From assembly GCA_050084515.1 (NCBI GenBank), contig CM114271.1, forward strand, positions 66,526,001 through 66,590,000: 64,000 nucleotides of DNA, read 5' to 3'. Made by a program: the position numbers and the translations under genes. The notes below the pieces were generated by a model. It worked only from the letters and a program-made list of their open reading frames with translations, had not been told where the DNA came from and did no database searches. Position 1 is the stretch's first letter, and each line of letters begins with the position of its first letter. Below are positions 23,960 through 35,960 of the stretch, piece after piece. The stretch comes from Blasia pusilla. Its lineage: Eukaryota > Marchantiophyta > Marchantiopsida > Blasiales.

Positions 23960-24900
23960 CGCTCAGATTTTCACAATCTCTTGGATCTCCCACTTCCCAT
24001 AATCCACCCCTTCCCAGAAAATCTCGCACTCCTCTCCTCCCACGCGCCGCCACACGAGTTCGTTGGGTTCGAATTCTCTCGATTCTAGCCAGGTAGCAAT
24101 AATACGAGCCAAGTGGCTGAGAAGGTCGTGCATTTCGTTGAATCCCATGCACACAAGTTGAAGGAAGTTGTTGAGAAAACTAACGGCTTTGTGTATGGGA
24201 GATATTGTTGCGACTGCCGACGAACGCGATTGATTCAGAAACCCAGGAGAAGGAGAATTAACCAACCAGTCGTGCATGCAATGATCTGGCCGCGTCTCTC
24301 CATCGTGAAAGTGAGTCGAGTGTGGTGGTTCGGCCGAGGAGGAGCGAGGGAGGGAGGGAGGGAGGGAGGCGGCAGTCGAGACGGCGAAGAGAAGTGGAGG
24401 ATAATCTGTGTCATGTTTTTTCGGTTGAGGTTTGTTGGGATTCGCTTCACGTTTCCGCGCCTTTTTTAAGCGATTCCTCCTGCGCTCTGCGTTGCGTTGT
24501 GTTCGGGGCGGAGGTCGACGCTGTGGGCTAGGATCCGAGCCCACAGCCGTTCGGAGGGTGTGACTCATTTTGCTGTGCTGCTGTGGTCGCGCACGTCCGA
24601 CGGACGCACGATCTTCCGCAGTGCGGCCGTGCCTAAGGAAGCCTACGGCTGAAGTTAACGGGAGGCCCTGTTCTCGATCCAGGGCTACAACTCTATGGGC
24701 TTGGATCTGCCGGCGGACGGAAAGTGAGGCGAGGTACCGGAGTGGTGGGGGGGAATTTGGGTCATGAGCTGAAAGTCCAAGATTCTTATCCGATACTGCT
24801 CACATCATCGGAAAGCGCAAGAACGACTCTGTGCTCTGCTGTTGGCGGTGCCGTGGGACGACGTTGGATCCTTTCTCTCTCTCTCTCGCTCACTTTCTCC
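23960..24900. promoter_or_regulatory. GC-rich leader/promoter region of the ABA4 gene, coding content unresolved
   Basis: The base composition changes abruptly to GC-rich about 0.9 kb before the first inferred ABA4 exon. Both strands are open over much of 23963-24568. The minus frame includes FNEMHDLLSHLARIIATWL and the plus frame includes VVHFVESHAHKLKEVVEK, and I cannot tell whether either is real. A (GGGA)n run lies at 24347-24369. The stretch probably holds the promoter and 5' leader, and perhaps a divergent transcript. Confidence 0.35.
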
Positions 24901-24916
24901 TCCGCAAAACTACTTA

Positions 24917-27612
24917 ATGCGCCGCTCGAGCTGTTTCGAAAGCTCACTGCACTGCCGCGTTTCCGCGCACGGCGTACGAGCGGGGGATCTCGAGACCGAT
25001 CGGCGAGTCCAGACAATTCTATTCGCGCGAACGCGGATTCGTAAGTGCTTTAAAAAATCATCGCCTCAGAAAGAACTCGAACGAATCAGCTGCGGAGAAT
25101 CGCTCGAGGTGAGTGAGCTCTAGTCTAATGATGATGATGATGATGATAATCCTCCATCATCGTCGTCGTCGTCGTCATCATCGTGAGCTTGCGTCTGGTC
25201 AAAGGACGTCTGACTGGTTCATCCGAGTTCAGATCCGACTTTCGCCGGATGCAGTTGGTTGATTGAATTCCACGGCCGTTGCAAACGGCGGAGGGAGTTG
25301 TAATGGTTCTGAATCGTTCAAAGCGTAGAAGCGAAGCCGATTGTGTTGGAGTGGAGGGGGAGAGTCTTCATCGATGACTCGGGAGGCAGAAGTTACATCT
25401 GAATCATAGAAAGTTCTCGATGAATGAATGACGTATGAGCACCAAATAGAAGCCCTCCGTGCCACAACTGTCTGCGTGAGAAACTGTCTGTGCACATGGG
25501 AAGCGTTGTCGGTCGCTTGAAGGACCCTTTCTATTTCGGGCGGCTTTGAGCGATTGAGAAGTTCATAGACGGGAGTCAGTAGGTGACAGAACGTTCAGCT
25601 GTTTTGCTTTTGAAACGCTTACGGTGCATCGCTTGATTCATTCGTTCGGACGTGGTGCCAGCAGTATTGGGGAGGGAGCTGCTATTGAAAGACGCCCTGG
25701 ATCGGGCTCATGCAAGCTGGGCTGACCATGATGAAACTGGGAGCGATTCGATCTCCTCAAGATCGCCATAGCCTCAGTTTCAATCCTAAGGTGACAGCTT
25801 CTGAAAATCTACAGGCTCGGGCTCTTGGTCGACTGGGCTTGCCGTTTCATCGTCATTCATGTCGAATCGTGCATGGGTAGCTGCTGCACAGTTTCTGCAT
25901 CCGTCCCTGTGAAGATTCCTGACTGAGATATATGCATACCACGCCTTCGATTCTGCCTGCGGACATCGCCCTCTTCATTTGGGCCCGCATTCACGTGTGA
26001 ATCGCTGTCTTGCAGAGCTGTAGAATTCTGAGACCGGAGACTCTTCCGCCGACGATTCTGGTTCGTCGAGCTGCAGATCACCTCTCTGCTCCTGTGAGAG
26101 CGCTGGCTCTACGTGGAAGAGTCTGCTCGCCGACCTCGACTGACAGTAGTGGTGTGCTGAGGAAGAGAGAAGAACGATGGTCCCAACGATTGATCGGTGG
26201 CGTCGGGCGGCAGCCTTTGATGTCTGGACCTTCGAATCTACAACAGCGGCAGCTGCTGCAGCGACTCCGTGTGAGCAGTTCAATTTCACGTACGTATATG
26301 TTCTTCGCACGGTTTTCTTCGAATGACAGCAGCACCTCGCATGGCTGATCTCCGATTTCTCTGGTTGTGTGCATGGTTTGGACGACCGCGGCAGCCGAAA
26401 CTATGGAGGTAGCGACGACAGTTTTCCAATACGGAACGATCTTTATTCTGCCATTCTATGTCGTCATGACAGTTTTTCCCAAGTGGGAGCTCGTAAGCGA
26501 CGACTTCTTCGAACCTCTCGTCACCTGAGACTATAACCATAATAATATGAGCTCATCTCAATTCCTAGATCGTGGATGAATGAATGAATGGAACCAAACC
26601 TTCAGGACTGCAATAGACATGGATCGTTCTGTGGGTCATCTCTTCGCACCTGCCAGTGATCCGAATTCGCTATGTTCATGTATCGATTGATGTTCGGGGC
26701 ACTGTATATGGCTGAGCAGTCGCTTGTACAATAGTTGTACTTTGGTGGATATCGATTTGGATGGACCGAAACTTGTGAATTCTAAACTCTAAATATGCGT
26801 CCTTGAGATGAATGAACCTAAAGCGCTTTCGTTTGTCCTGTGGTTGATCGAACAGACCAAGAGGCTTATGGAGACGGAGATTCCATACTGCATCCTTACG
26901 ACGGGGTACCTGGTGCTACTATACCTCTCGTGGACGCCACGGAGCTTCGGGTTGCTCTTTTCTAGCGACCTTGGGATTCCTGAGGTGTGCCAAACGTTGT
27001 GCAGAAATCAATCGGTCGCTTTGACAACTAGATCCATCGATGCTTCGATCACACCCCCATAGACCTCTGATATTACTTACCCACGGTTCGATGCATTTTC
27101 GGTCCGGAGACTTGTCGAAATGGGTAGATTCGTGTTTGCTTGGAATTCGGATGCTTGCGAGACTCGTGTTTGATAGGAATTTGGATGCTAGAAAGATTCA
27201 TGGTTATGCTCAGCTAGCTAGCTTGGATTGATCCGACCTTGGCTACTGATCACTTAGGTAGTTTTGAGTGCATGAGGTGTTGTTAGTTCACTAGTGCACC
27301 ATTTGGAACTCCTCTTTCTTTCTCTTGCAGTCTAGCTGTAGATTTCGAAGTACACGTTGAGGACTGCACTGTCAACTGATTCCGGAATCCTTCTGCAGCT
27401 TCCTTCAATCGCCGACATGTTCTCCAGCAAGGTGACAGTCGCATCCGTCTGGCTACATGTGTTGCTGGTCGACCTCTACGTTGGCAGGTACGTTCGACGT
27501 GCACATCCCTTTCCCAGCACTGGACGATTCCTCCTTCCAACTAAACCCGATCGACGCAGTGCTCTCAGAGACTTGTAGAGATCTTGAAGACGTTCTAATA
27601 GTATATTTATTT

Positions 27613-27645
<33 letters not shown>

Positions 27646-29274
27646 TACTTCTGGCGATCGCTGATCCGTTTACTTGTGGTTTCGTTTCGATCTCCATGGG
27701 CAGACAGATATTCCTGGACGGACTCAAGCGGGATGTTCATACGAGGCATTCTTTGGCGCTCTGTCTTCTGATGTGCCCTGCCGGCATCGTGTCCCACATG
27801 GTCACTAAGGTGCGTACCTGCGCCACCATTCACGCACTTGCTTTCCGGCGCAGCCAGATACCACCAAAACGGAGCATCACTAAGAAAATGAATCGTCCGA
27901 CATTCTTACGCGTCGGACTTCGTGGGTCCGGTGAGAGTGAACGAAGGACGGACACCTCTAGAACGGATGAAAGAATGAGAAGTTTTCTACCACGTCGCCC
28001 TGCGGGCAGCGTACCTGGCCAATGGGACGAGTCCCGGACGGCCATCCCCTCCGACAGGCACCTTCCTGTTCGGGTCCGACAATGTTCTGGGGTTGAGAGG
28101 GTTGAGACCGCAGTCACCGCACAGCTCAGGTCCCATGTTTCTGGGGTTGAGAGGGTTGGGAGATGTCGGAGAACTGGGAAGTTGGGACCGCACCGCTCAG
28201 GTCCCATGTTTCTGGGGTTAGGACCGCACCGTTCGCGCCATGTTCTGGGGTTGAGAGGCTAGAGACAGCACCGCTCAAGTCCCTTGTTTCTGGGGTTGAG
28301 AACTTGAGACCGCACCGCTCAAGTCCCATGTTTCTGGGGTTGAGAACTTGAGACCGCGCAGCTCAAGTCCCTTGTTTCTGGGGTTGAGAACTTGAGACCG
28401 CACCGCTCAAGTCCCTTGTTTCTGGGGTTGAGAACTTGAGACAGCACCGCTCAAGTCCCTTGTTTCTGGGGTTGAGAACTTGAGACCGCACCGCTCAAGT
28501 CCCTTGTTTCTGGGGTTGAGAACTTGAGACCGCACCGCTCAAGTCCCTTGTTTCTGGGGTTGAGAACTTGAGACCGCTCCGCTCAAGTCCCTTGTTTCTG
28601 GGGTTGAGAACTTGAGACCGCACCGCTCAAGTCCCTTGTTTCTGGGGTTGAGAACTTGAGACCGCACCGCTCAAGTCCCATGTTTCTGGGGTTGAGAACT
28701 TGAGACCGCGCAGCTCAGGTCCCATGTCTCCGGGGTTAGGACCGCACCGTTCGGGTCCATGTTCTGGGGTAGAGACTCGACAGGCTTGAGATCCATCTTC
28801 TGGGTTTATCGTCCGAGGGGTTTCAGAGGGTTGAGACCGCACCGCTCAAGTCCCATGTTTCTGGGGCTAGGACCGCACCGTTCGGATGCGCCGTGTTTAG
28901 AGGTTGAGACTGCACCGTCCATGAACCTCTTTGAGATGACCTTGTCTCACTTACGCCACTCGCTTTAATCATCTTATGAACGGAAGGAGGACGGAACGGA
29001 AGGAAGAAAGAAAGAAAGTTGTTGAGTGTGCAAAAAGATGCCTTTCGAGAGGTGTTTTAAGAGAGAGAGAGAGAGAGAATGTTACTGACGAGTGCTGTTG
29101 GGGTTGAACTCTTTCCAGCATGTGACTCTTTCCTTGCGCAACTCCCAGTCGCGCGCGCAGTCGGCGGAGCAGAGCAGCGCGGACGGAGACAGGGAGTTTC
29201 TCCAACCGCGTGACGCATCTTCGCAGCCCACCCTCCTACAACTCCGAGATCTTGAGAGCACTGTGGAATTCTAA
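24917..29274 (+). CDS. ABA4: ABA4-like protein (DUF4281), needed for neoxanthin synthesis; multi-exon gene
   Basis: The inferred exons are 24917-25108, 26016-26289, 26395-26492, 26856-26984, 27399-27487, 27704-27809 and 29119-29274. All junctions are GT-AG and phases agree. The core reads through four membrane segments: FQYGTIFILPFYVVMTVF, PYCILTTGYLVLLYLSWT, then MFSSKVTVASVWLHVLLVDL, then TRHSLALCLLMCPAGIVSH. These match the ABA4 family landmarks LSWTP, MFSS.(M/V)T.AS.W.H and DGL....ETRHS..LCLL..P.GIVSH. ABA4 acts in plastid membranes and is required to convert violaxanthin to neoxanthin, a precursor of abscisic acid. Exons 3-6 are secure. The N-terminus is not: ATG 24917 gives 347 residues, while an in-frame ATG at 26220 gives 215, close to the usual size, with exon 1 then being 5' leader. 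The last exon is also tentative; its 51 residues are not recognised. Confidence 0.8.
25126..25185. repeat. Trinucleotide repeat in ABA4 intron 1
   Basis: A (GAT)n run is followed by AATCCTCC and then (ATC/GTC)n, an almost mirror-image pair of trinucleotide tracts just after the donor at 25109. Confidence 0.85.
27604..27648. repeat. (TA)n(GA)n microsatellite in an ABA4 intron
   Basis: A TA run passes directly into a GA run between the exons ending at 27487 and starting at 27704. Confidence 0.9.
28085..28885. repeat. 44-bp minisatellite in the inferred last ABA4 intron
   Basis: Ten near-identical 44-bp units occupy about 28270-28715, each containing CTTGTTTCTGGGGTTGAGAA. Diverged units with GGGGTTAGGACCGCACCG lie on both sides. 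Inside each unit CTCAAG and CTTGAG are inverted, so every unit can fold. The most homogeneous units are central, as in arrays that expand from the middle. The array lies between the donor at 27810 and the acceptor before 29119. Confidence 0.92.
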
Positions 29275-29365
29275 GCCTCCTCCCACCACAAGACGTATGG
29301 GCTCCTCATTCCACTGAAGAGAATCTCCCCGCACCACCACCCATCTTCGAATCCCAACCTAAACC

Positions 29366-29592
29366 TCCTCTCCTGTACAGAAGAGGAGGAGGTTTTCGTT
29401 GTCCTTCTTCTTCTTCATCATCAGCAACAACATAAACCTCCTCTCCTGTACAGAAGAGGTTTTTTCGTTGTCCTTCTTCTTCTTCATCATCAACATCTTC
29501 AGCAACAACATAAACCTCCTCTCCTGTACAGAAGAGGTTTTTTCGTTGTCCTTCTTCTTCTTCATCAACATCATCAGCAACAACATCAGCAA
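29366..29592. repeat. Three tandem units of about 65-80 bp after ABA4
   Basis: Each unit has CCTCCTCTCCTGTACAGAAG, a T-run, GTTGTCCTTCTTCTTCTTCATC and a variable CAACA/CATCATCA stretch. Unit starts are near 29369, 29431 and 29516. CCTCCTCT and AGAGGAGG form a short hairpin in the first unit. The serine/lysine-like open frames here come from the repeat itself. Confidence 0.88.
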
Positions 29593-29809
29593 AAGATGAA
29601 GATGCAAGGCAGATTACTAGCCAGTCACGTAGTACATGGATCTAGGACCCTAAACGCAAGCGCGCTTGTAAATGAGTGGAGACAGTCGTGTAGAAAAGAG
29701 AAGCAATTTGAAGTGCACAATGGTGTCCAATTCCGGGTCGGGCCGAGTAGGCCCTTGGAAATGGGAATCGACGAATCGTTTTTTTATCACGTACTAGTGA
29801 GTGAGTGAA

Positions 29810-30440
29810 TGATGAGATGATTGGAAATGAAAAGATTCACGTGTGGAAAAGATGATAACGTGATCATTTTCACCCGTGGGCATTATATGGGCAGAAAAAT
29901 AAATAAGACAGTTTTTTAATGATGCATGTCACTCGGCGTTGGACAAATTTTCTTATATTTTCATTTTTTAGTCCACATCTTTCAATAAGATGTGGACTAA
30001 AAAGAAAATCACTTATTTTGATGAGTTTTCTTCCCAAAAGAGGGATTAAATTGTTCTCCCCATAATTTTAAAATTGAAAATAATGTATAAGTAACATGTC
30101 TTTCATTATTTTGAATACTAATTTTTTTCCTACTAGTATCCTATTATCCTTTCCAATTTTCCCAAAAATACTCATAAGTTTTCCCACAAAACTAAACTTT
30201 AAATTAAGTTTTTCATAATTTCATTAGCATGAACCTAGACCAATTTTACATTTTTAAATGACAAAATATAAGAAATATGAGGAAGACTCTAGAATATTTC
30301 CTTGGAAATCAATTTTTCTTTTTAACTTATTAAAATTAATTTAAAAAACATAACTATTAAAACCTTCCCATTCTTGTTTTATGCTTGTATAAGATAAATT
30401 TTGAAAAAAAAATATGAATTGGCTTCATGGACAAATTTTG
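29810..30440. repeat. AT-rich dispersed repeat, family B, copy 1
   Basis: Colinear similarity to 35225-35960 runs from GATGAGATGATTG through ACTTATTTTGATGA, TATTATCCTTT, AAACTTTAAATTAA and TATTAAAACCTT. No coding capacity. It contains the hairpin at 29965-30003, which copy 2 lacks. Confidence 0.7.
29965..30003. repeat. Perfect 17-bp hairpin
   Basis: Arms TTTTTAGTCCACATCTT and its complement flank the loop TCAAT. At the matching place, copy 2 of family B (about 35450) has CCTTCAATAAG and then AAAAAGAAAAT with no second arm. The right arm therefore looks like an added inverted copy of the left. Confidence 0.9.
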
Positions 30441-31790
30441 ATATGTATCATTCATTGGTCTTCAAAGTGAGCTAATGCCCTTAATAGTATGATAATATTA
30501 TTATTATCAACCCACAATAAAATAGTGAGAAAAAGAAAAGAAAATATAATGATTGGTGAAATAGATAAAATAGAAAAAAATAGTAAAATCTATTTTTATA
30601 TTTATTGTCATTACAACTTTTTTTTTCTCTCTCTCCATCTAGTTGCGAACAAGTGTTTGATAATTATTTTCTTCCCACACGTCAAAGGGCCACACGTTGG
30701 TATATTCCTTAATTCAAATTTGTAGTTTTTGGAGAGGATAAATAAATTTGAGCTTTGGGAGAGGGGAACTTAATGAAGAGCGGACGATATATTTAGGAAA
30801 GGGTTTATTTCAGATTTTATTTGTAAAAGAATGTTCGTTCAAATTTTATATAGGAGTGGGTTGTCGTGCGCATACTCATCGCTCGTCACATCTACACACC
30901 ACAGAAGACCGATCTTCCCCAACATGCGGGTAGATCCACACATAAATGAAACATACTCACGCATAGACATTAGGACCCCACAACTGCCCCCCTAGCTGGT
31001 AGTTGGATCCCCCTAACTCCAGATAGCACAGACATATGTACCCGACAAGATCTCCTATCCTACACACATCTAACACCATCAGTGTCGTCATCCCCGCAAC
31101 ACTGCCACACTGCAACAACTCGCCGTGTTGATCCCTCCGGAGAGATCTAACACTCTCGCACCCTGCTCCAAACATAGACACGGCTCCACACGTGCCTCAC
31201 GAGCTCATCTGCACTCCACACATCTGAACGTTCGTCCCCAACAACAATAAAGAAGCTCTACACCATGGGAAGAGACACCCACCCTAGCATGTCTCTCCGT
31301 AGGACTATCCGCTACATGAATTGACTTCCAAAGTTAACTTCCATGCCCCTATTGAAAGTTGAGGGTTGAAATTGACTTCCAAAGGTGATTTCCATGCCCC
31401 TATTGAAAGTTGGGGGTTAATATTGACTTCCATGCCCATATTGAAAAACACCAATTCCGTCCTTTTCCACTCTAGTTTTCATGAGCTTTTCAAGCATGTC
31501 TTGTGGCTAATAAAATACTATAAAGTTTGCAAATATTCATTTCATTTTTTGGGAAGGCCCAATTCCATGTAATTCATTTTTTTAAGTTTTAAAGAAGAGT
31601 ATAAAATAAAAATTATTGTATAATAGCCCCCCATTGGAAGAATTGGCGGAAAATTTATTTTTGGGACCACTTGAAGACATGCTTGAAAAGCACAAGAAAT
31701 TGAAAGAGTGTGTAAAGGAGGAGAATGCCTCTTCCTTATATACAACTAAAGTCTCACTCAATAGCTAATCTAAAAGGGACAATGCTCGGT
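30441..31790. other. No gene seen
   Basis: This is AT-rich up to about 30.85 kb. A more GC-balanced block at 30.86-31.33 kb has no recognisable domain. GACTTCCA(A/T)...CCATGCCCCTATTGAAAGTT recurs near 31323 and 31373, a local duplication. Confidence 0.5.
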
Positions 31791-32090
31791 GTCACCTTTT
31801 CGTAAACCCATTTTTAAACATGCCGCCTTTCCTAACATAAAGGGTTGCGCTCCCGAATCAAATAGGATGCGATGTGGGTGGTACACCGTACCTGTGGGAC
31901 TAACCAAGCAAAACACTCATGCTCGGTTATCCAACAACACCACACCTGGTGTGATCATGGCTCGCTCTATCGTTGGCCTAGCTGGCATATCTACCAACTT
32001 CGCCACCATCGCATGCCATGACTCACTGGTGGAGTGGGTGGGCACAAAAGAAAATGGAAAATTACCTATAACTACTGTACCATTGAGCGA
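31790..32090 (-). pseudogene. Gypsy-like aspartic protease fragment, antisense to the 63-kb element
   Basis: The minus strand encodes MPARPTIERAMITPGVVL and then ILFDSGAQPFMLGKA with KMGLRKGD following. It aligns residue by residue with 63240-63450 (MPARPAIEHAMASPGVVL, LLDSGAQPLMLGKA). DSGA is the retropepsin active site. Only this roughly 300-bp part is recognisable, without gag or reverse transcriptase nearby. It is a broken copy of the family that also supplied the element at the window end. Confidence 0.8.
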
Positions 32091-32800
32091 GGCTCTAAGT
32101 TATTCATAGTGAAGAAGGATAATAATATATAGATAACTAGTTAGCATAAAATAGAACTAAAAAATCATTTTAAAATAATATTCCATTTCTCAATAATTTC
32201 TTCCATTCCCAAACCTCTTCATTATTCCATTTTATTAAAGGAGTTTTAACATCTCACTCCCTTAAATAATCAGACTTTTCAATAAAGGTTTAAATAGTAC
32301 CCTGTCACATCTTATTTTGACGTAGGTAGAGTTCTATCGCGTCGACGACATAGAGAGTCAACGGGCTGTTCGGGTGTAACTTCGTCCTGAGATGTCGGAT
32401 GAGGTTGGCGACACGTCTCCACATTTAACATCCTCTCCTCTATCTCTCTTCCTCTCTTAGTTCCCTAAACTACCCAAATAGGATTGACTACTCTTCGTCC
32501 GTTACATAATGGTAAAATGAAGATCATTTCCTAGTGTTTGATTTCTAGCCATCATGTTGTGAAAGTGGCTACACCATGAAACTATGACCTTGACAATCAT
32601 TACGACGTCTCAAACTATGCTTTGTAATCTCAGAGGTCCATTTCTGTAATTTTTTTTGGTTTTCTACCGTTGGCGGTGTAAGACGCAAAAGGAAGTAGAT
32701 GCACACTAGTCACTTCCCTCCATATCAGACGTCCCACTTCACTTTCAACTATTTAATTTTTATCCTCCAATAAAAAATGACTTAAAATTCAAATATGGAA

Positions 32801-33140
32801 TCAGGCACCCTTTCACATAGGAATACCCTAGTTGGCATTTACGGTCAAAGCCATTGGGGATGTTGTCATGTCACACCTACATCGTGCTCTATGAGATGCC
32901 CTATTCTATGGATGATATTGATGACATAGCGGACATGGCACTAATGAGAAAGTTGAGAATTTTTGCAAAATCAGACACCCTTTCACATAGGAATACCCTA
33001 GTTGGCATTTACGGTCAAAGCCATTGGGGATGTTGTCATGTCACACCTACATCGTGCTCTATGAGATGCCCTATTCTATGGATGATATTGATGACATAGC
33101 GGACATGGCACTAATGAGAAAGTCAAGAATTTTTTCAATC
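32801..33140. repeat. 170-bp tandem duplication
   Basis: The copies begin TCAGGCACCC at 32801 and TCAGACACCC at 32971 and are almost identical. That indicates a recent event, or conversion between copies. An open frame crosses the junction but shows no known domain. Confidence 0.95.
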
Positions 33141-34735
33141 TTGTTCCATGTGTAAGCATAGCTACAATGCCACTCAAATGGTACTATTGAGTATAATGCA
33201 CTCATGCCTTTAAAAATCTTGAAATCCATGCCATTGTTGGATTTTGCTTGTGAAGTCTTGAAGATAATGGAGTAAGATATGGTAGAAAAAGATAGAAGAT
33301 TCCATGGTCTACCCCAAAAGGTTCTGATAATCATCTCACCTAAGCATGACCCATCAGAATCAAAGTACTATAATCATCGGTGCAACAACTTTGACTAAAA
33401 TTTTATTTTTCCGATAATGGAGAAGATTCTAACTAAATAAGGTCCAACTTGATCCAAGACATGTGGATTTGCATTGAAGGAGAATGATTTGTTCTCCCAA
33501 TTTCCACTTTGTGAGTGCCCAAAGAATCCATCGTTCCACATGATCTTCCAAGCCAAGAAGCAATCTATCTATATACTAATGGGAGGATTGATTTTTCTAA
33601 TATTCACTCGCAATCTGAAAAATGTATTCTTACATGGGTGACCCATTTTAGTGTGGAAAAAATGGGTGGAACTCATTAAAAGAGATTGCGTATAGGCTGT
33701 GGCATAGCACGCGCACATTACTAGTCCATACTAGCATTGGATTCAAAAGTGCACAGTTTTTTGAATCCCATCTTTTGTCATGTGAAAGGGATCTATGACG
33801 TGAAAGCACTTACTTGCCACCTCACCATGATTCTTATTCTTCAAAAATGTTTTTCGTAAGAATTTTAGTTTGTGTATGGGCTTATACTTATCTAGTCAAA
33901 AATACATATTGGTTGTAGAATAATACCAGAGAGTACTTGCTAAAATCCCATTGGACAAACTTTATATGTCTTTACTTACCTTTATCTCCCCATCTAGTCT
34001 ACCTAAAATTAGGTAAAATTTATCACTGAAAAATCTCTTTGTGGTTTTCGGTCTTTGTATCCAATATTGTTTAAATGTCCAAAATTTTAATGTTTACTAG
34101 ACGGTTTTTTTTAATTTGAAAATCATCCGTGCTATGCACAAGTGATCTTAAATTTTTAAAAAGCCTCGGCTCCTCCTTTCTTTTCTCCATTTAATTGTAT
34201 CCTCTTAATTGAAATCCTTTTCCTAAAGTGATATGTGTCAACAACATAAGAACCCTTAGAAGACAAGTTTCAACACATAAAGAGGGTTTCCTAGACTCCA
34301 TCCTCTTTTAATTATATAGATTCATGGAAGAAGTTTTGGAAAGCACTTTAATTTACATATCATTCACTTTAAATGAATGTTGTGAATTTGTCAATAAAAT
34401 TTGAATCGAAGGTTAATATTCAGAGATCTGATTTTGGCAGATTTCTTAAGTATATTGTTAGGTATGCCTCCAAAATCAATCATTTTATTTTAGTTTCATT
34501 TTTTCATGTGGACCTTTTTTTTTCTTTCCCAGTCCCTAAATTTAATCCCAATCTACGTTTCATAAATTTAGTGTTTCAAGTATATTCTCCTTAAACAAAC
34601 TACTTCCACACCTATTCATATCTAGATTAACTTCAATTCCCAAGGCCAATCTCCATTTCTTGATATACTTAAAATTTCAAGAATGGTGTCTATAAAAAAC
34701 CTACTTCCACACTTCAACATGGATAAGCATACTAA
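33141..34735. other. No gene seen; local repeat near 34020-34110
   Basis: Positions 34020-34110 (TTATCACTGAAAAATCTC, ATCCAATATTG, TTTACTAG) are similar to 35135-35210, so both may be ends of one AT-rich element. Nothing else is recognisable. Confidence 0.45.
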
Positions 34736-34739
34736 ATTT

Positions 34740-35080
34740 GCCCCGCCCCCCTCTCCCCCAGGAAAAAAAGTGAAATTATATTTAAATTTTGGAATGAAAG
34801 TTATGATTAATTTTAATAATTCTTATTTTAATTCAAATTTGATATTTTGGGAAAGGAAAATGGATTTGAATGGAAAAAAATAATTCTTGCATTTAAGATA
34901 TAACTCAATTAATGGCTATTATTTTGGTGGGACGAATGGAAGGGAAAGACTAGGTATTGTTCAAAATTTTATGAAAAAAATAAAATTATTTATGAGAGTG
35001 GGATATTATTTAAAAGTGAAATTTTATTATTCTCTTAAGCTTTAGAAACATGAAATTTCTATTTAAAATTTTAAGTGAAA
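34740..35080. repeat. AT-rich repeat related to the left arm at 19.4-19.63 kb
   Basis: GGAAAATGGATTTGAATGG, GACTAGGTATTGTTCAAAA and AAGTGAAATTTTATTATTCT follow the same order as at 19395-19625. It is a single diverged arm without its mirror-image partner. Confidence 0.6.
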
Positions 35081-35224
35081 AATATTTATATATCATGTAT
35101 AAATCATTTTAATTAATATAAAATTTATTTTATCATTGAAAAATCTCGTTGAATTTTCTTATTTACACATCCAATATTGCTTTAATATTTACTAGTAAGT
35201 TTTTGCCTGTGCGATGCATTGGGT

Positions 35225-35960
35225 GAGATGATTGCGAATCAAAAGACTCTCATATGGAAGATGATAATATGAAATTAGCGGACACGCATTGAATATAGTC
35301 TTGAATATAGAATCTTAAAAAGGATGAAAAAAAAAGATAGAATTTTTTTATAATACATCTAAGTTGGCTCAAGAAAAATTTTCATATATTTTATTTTATG
35401 AATAGTGTAAAAATTAATTTATCCCTTTTCCAATTCCCATCCTTCAATAAGAAAAAGAAAATAACTTATTTTGATGAAATTTTTCCAGAAAGAGGGAGTA
35501 GAATTTTTTCTACATCTAACTTGAAAATTTTAAATAATTTAGAAACAATACTTCTTCTATTATTTTGAAGAATAATTCTTGTCTCATTAGTGTTCTATTA
35601 TCCTTTTATTTTTTTCCCAAAAGTAAATTAATTTTTCCTCAAAAGTAAACTTTAAATTAAATTTTATCATAATTTGTTGGTATGATCTTTGAAAAAATAA
35701 TTTTAAATTTCCAAATGAAAAAAGATAATAAAAATTAAAGATATTCAGTAAGATTTCATGGGAAAGATATTTGAATTTTAATTAATTATATTTAATTATT
35801 TAAATAAATAAATCGCCTAATTATTAAAACCTTACTCATTCTTATTTTGTTTAATATAAGATAAAATTAGAAGAAAAAGTTTGTGAACAAATATGATAAC
35901 TGTAACAAATAAAAAAATATATCCATTTTATTATAAAATAATGAAGTGGATTCATTTCCA
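35225..35960. repeat. AT-rich dispersed repeat, family B, copy 2
   Basis: Colinear with 29810-30440 but longer and more diverged. It begins just after GCCTGTGCGATGCATTGGG, a kind of sequence often seen at plant transposon ends. No coding capacity. Confidence 0.65.

Noticed and set aside
27696-28262. 188-codon frame continuing past the ABA4 exon
   Set aside because: Only its start is ABA4-like; after the GTGCGT donor at 27810 it runs into the minisatellite.
28085-28885. CRISPR-like array
   Set aside because: The 44-bp units are contiguous with no unique spacers, and the context is a plant intron.
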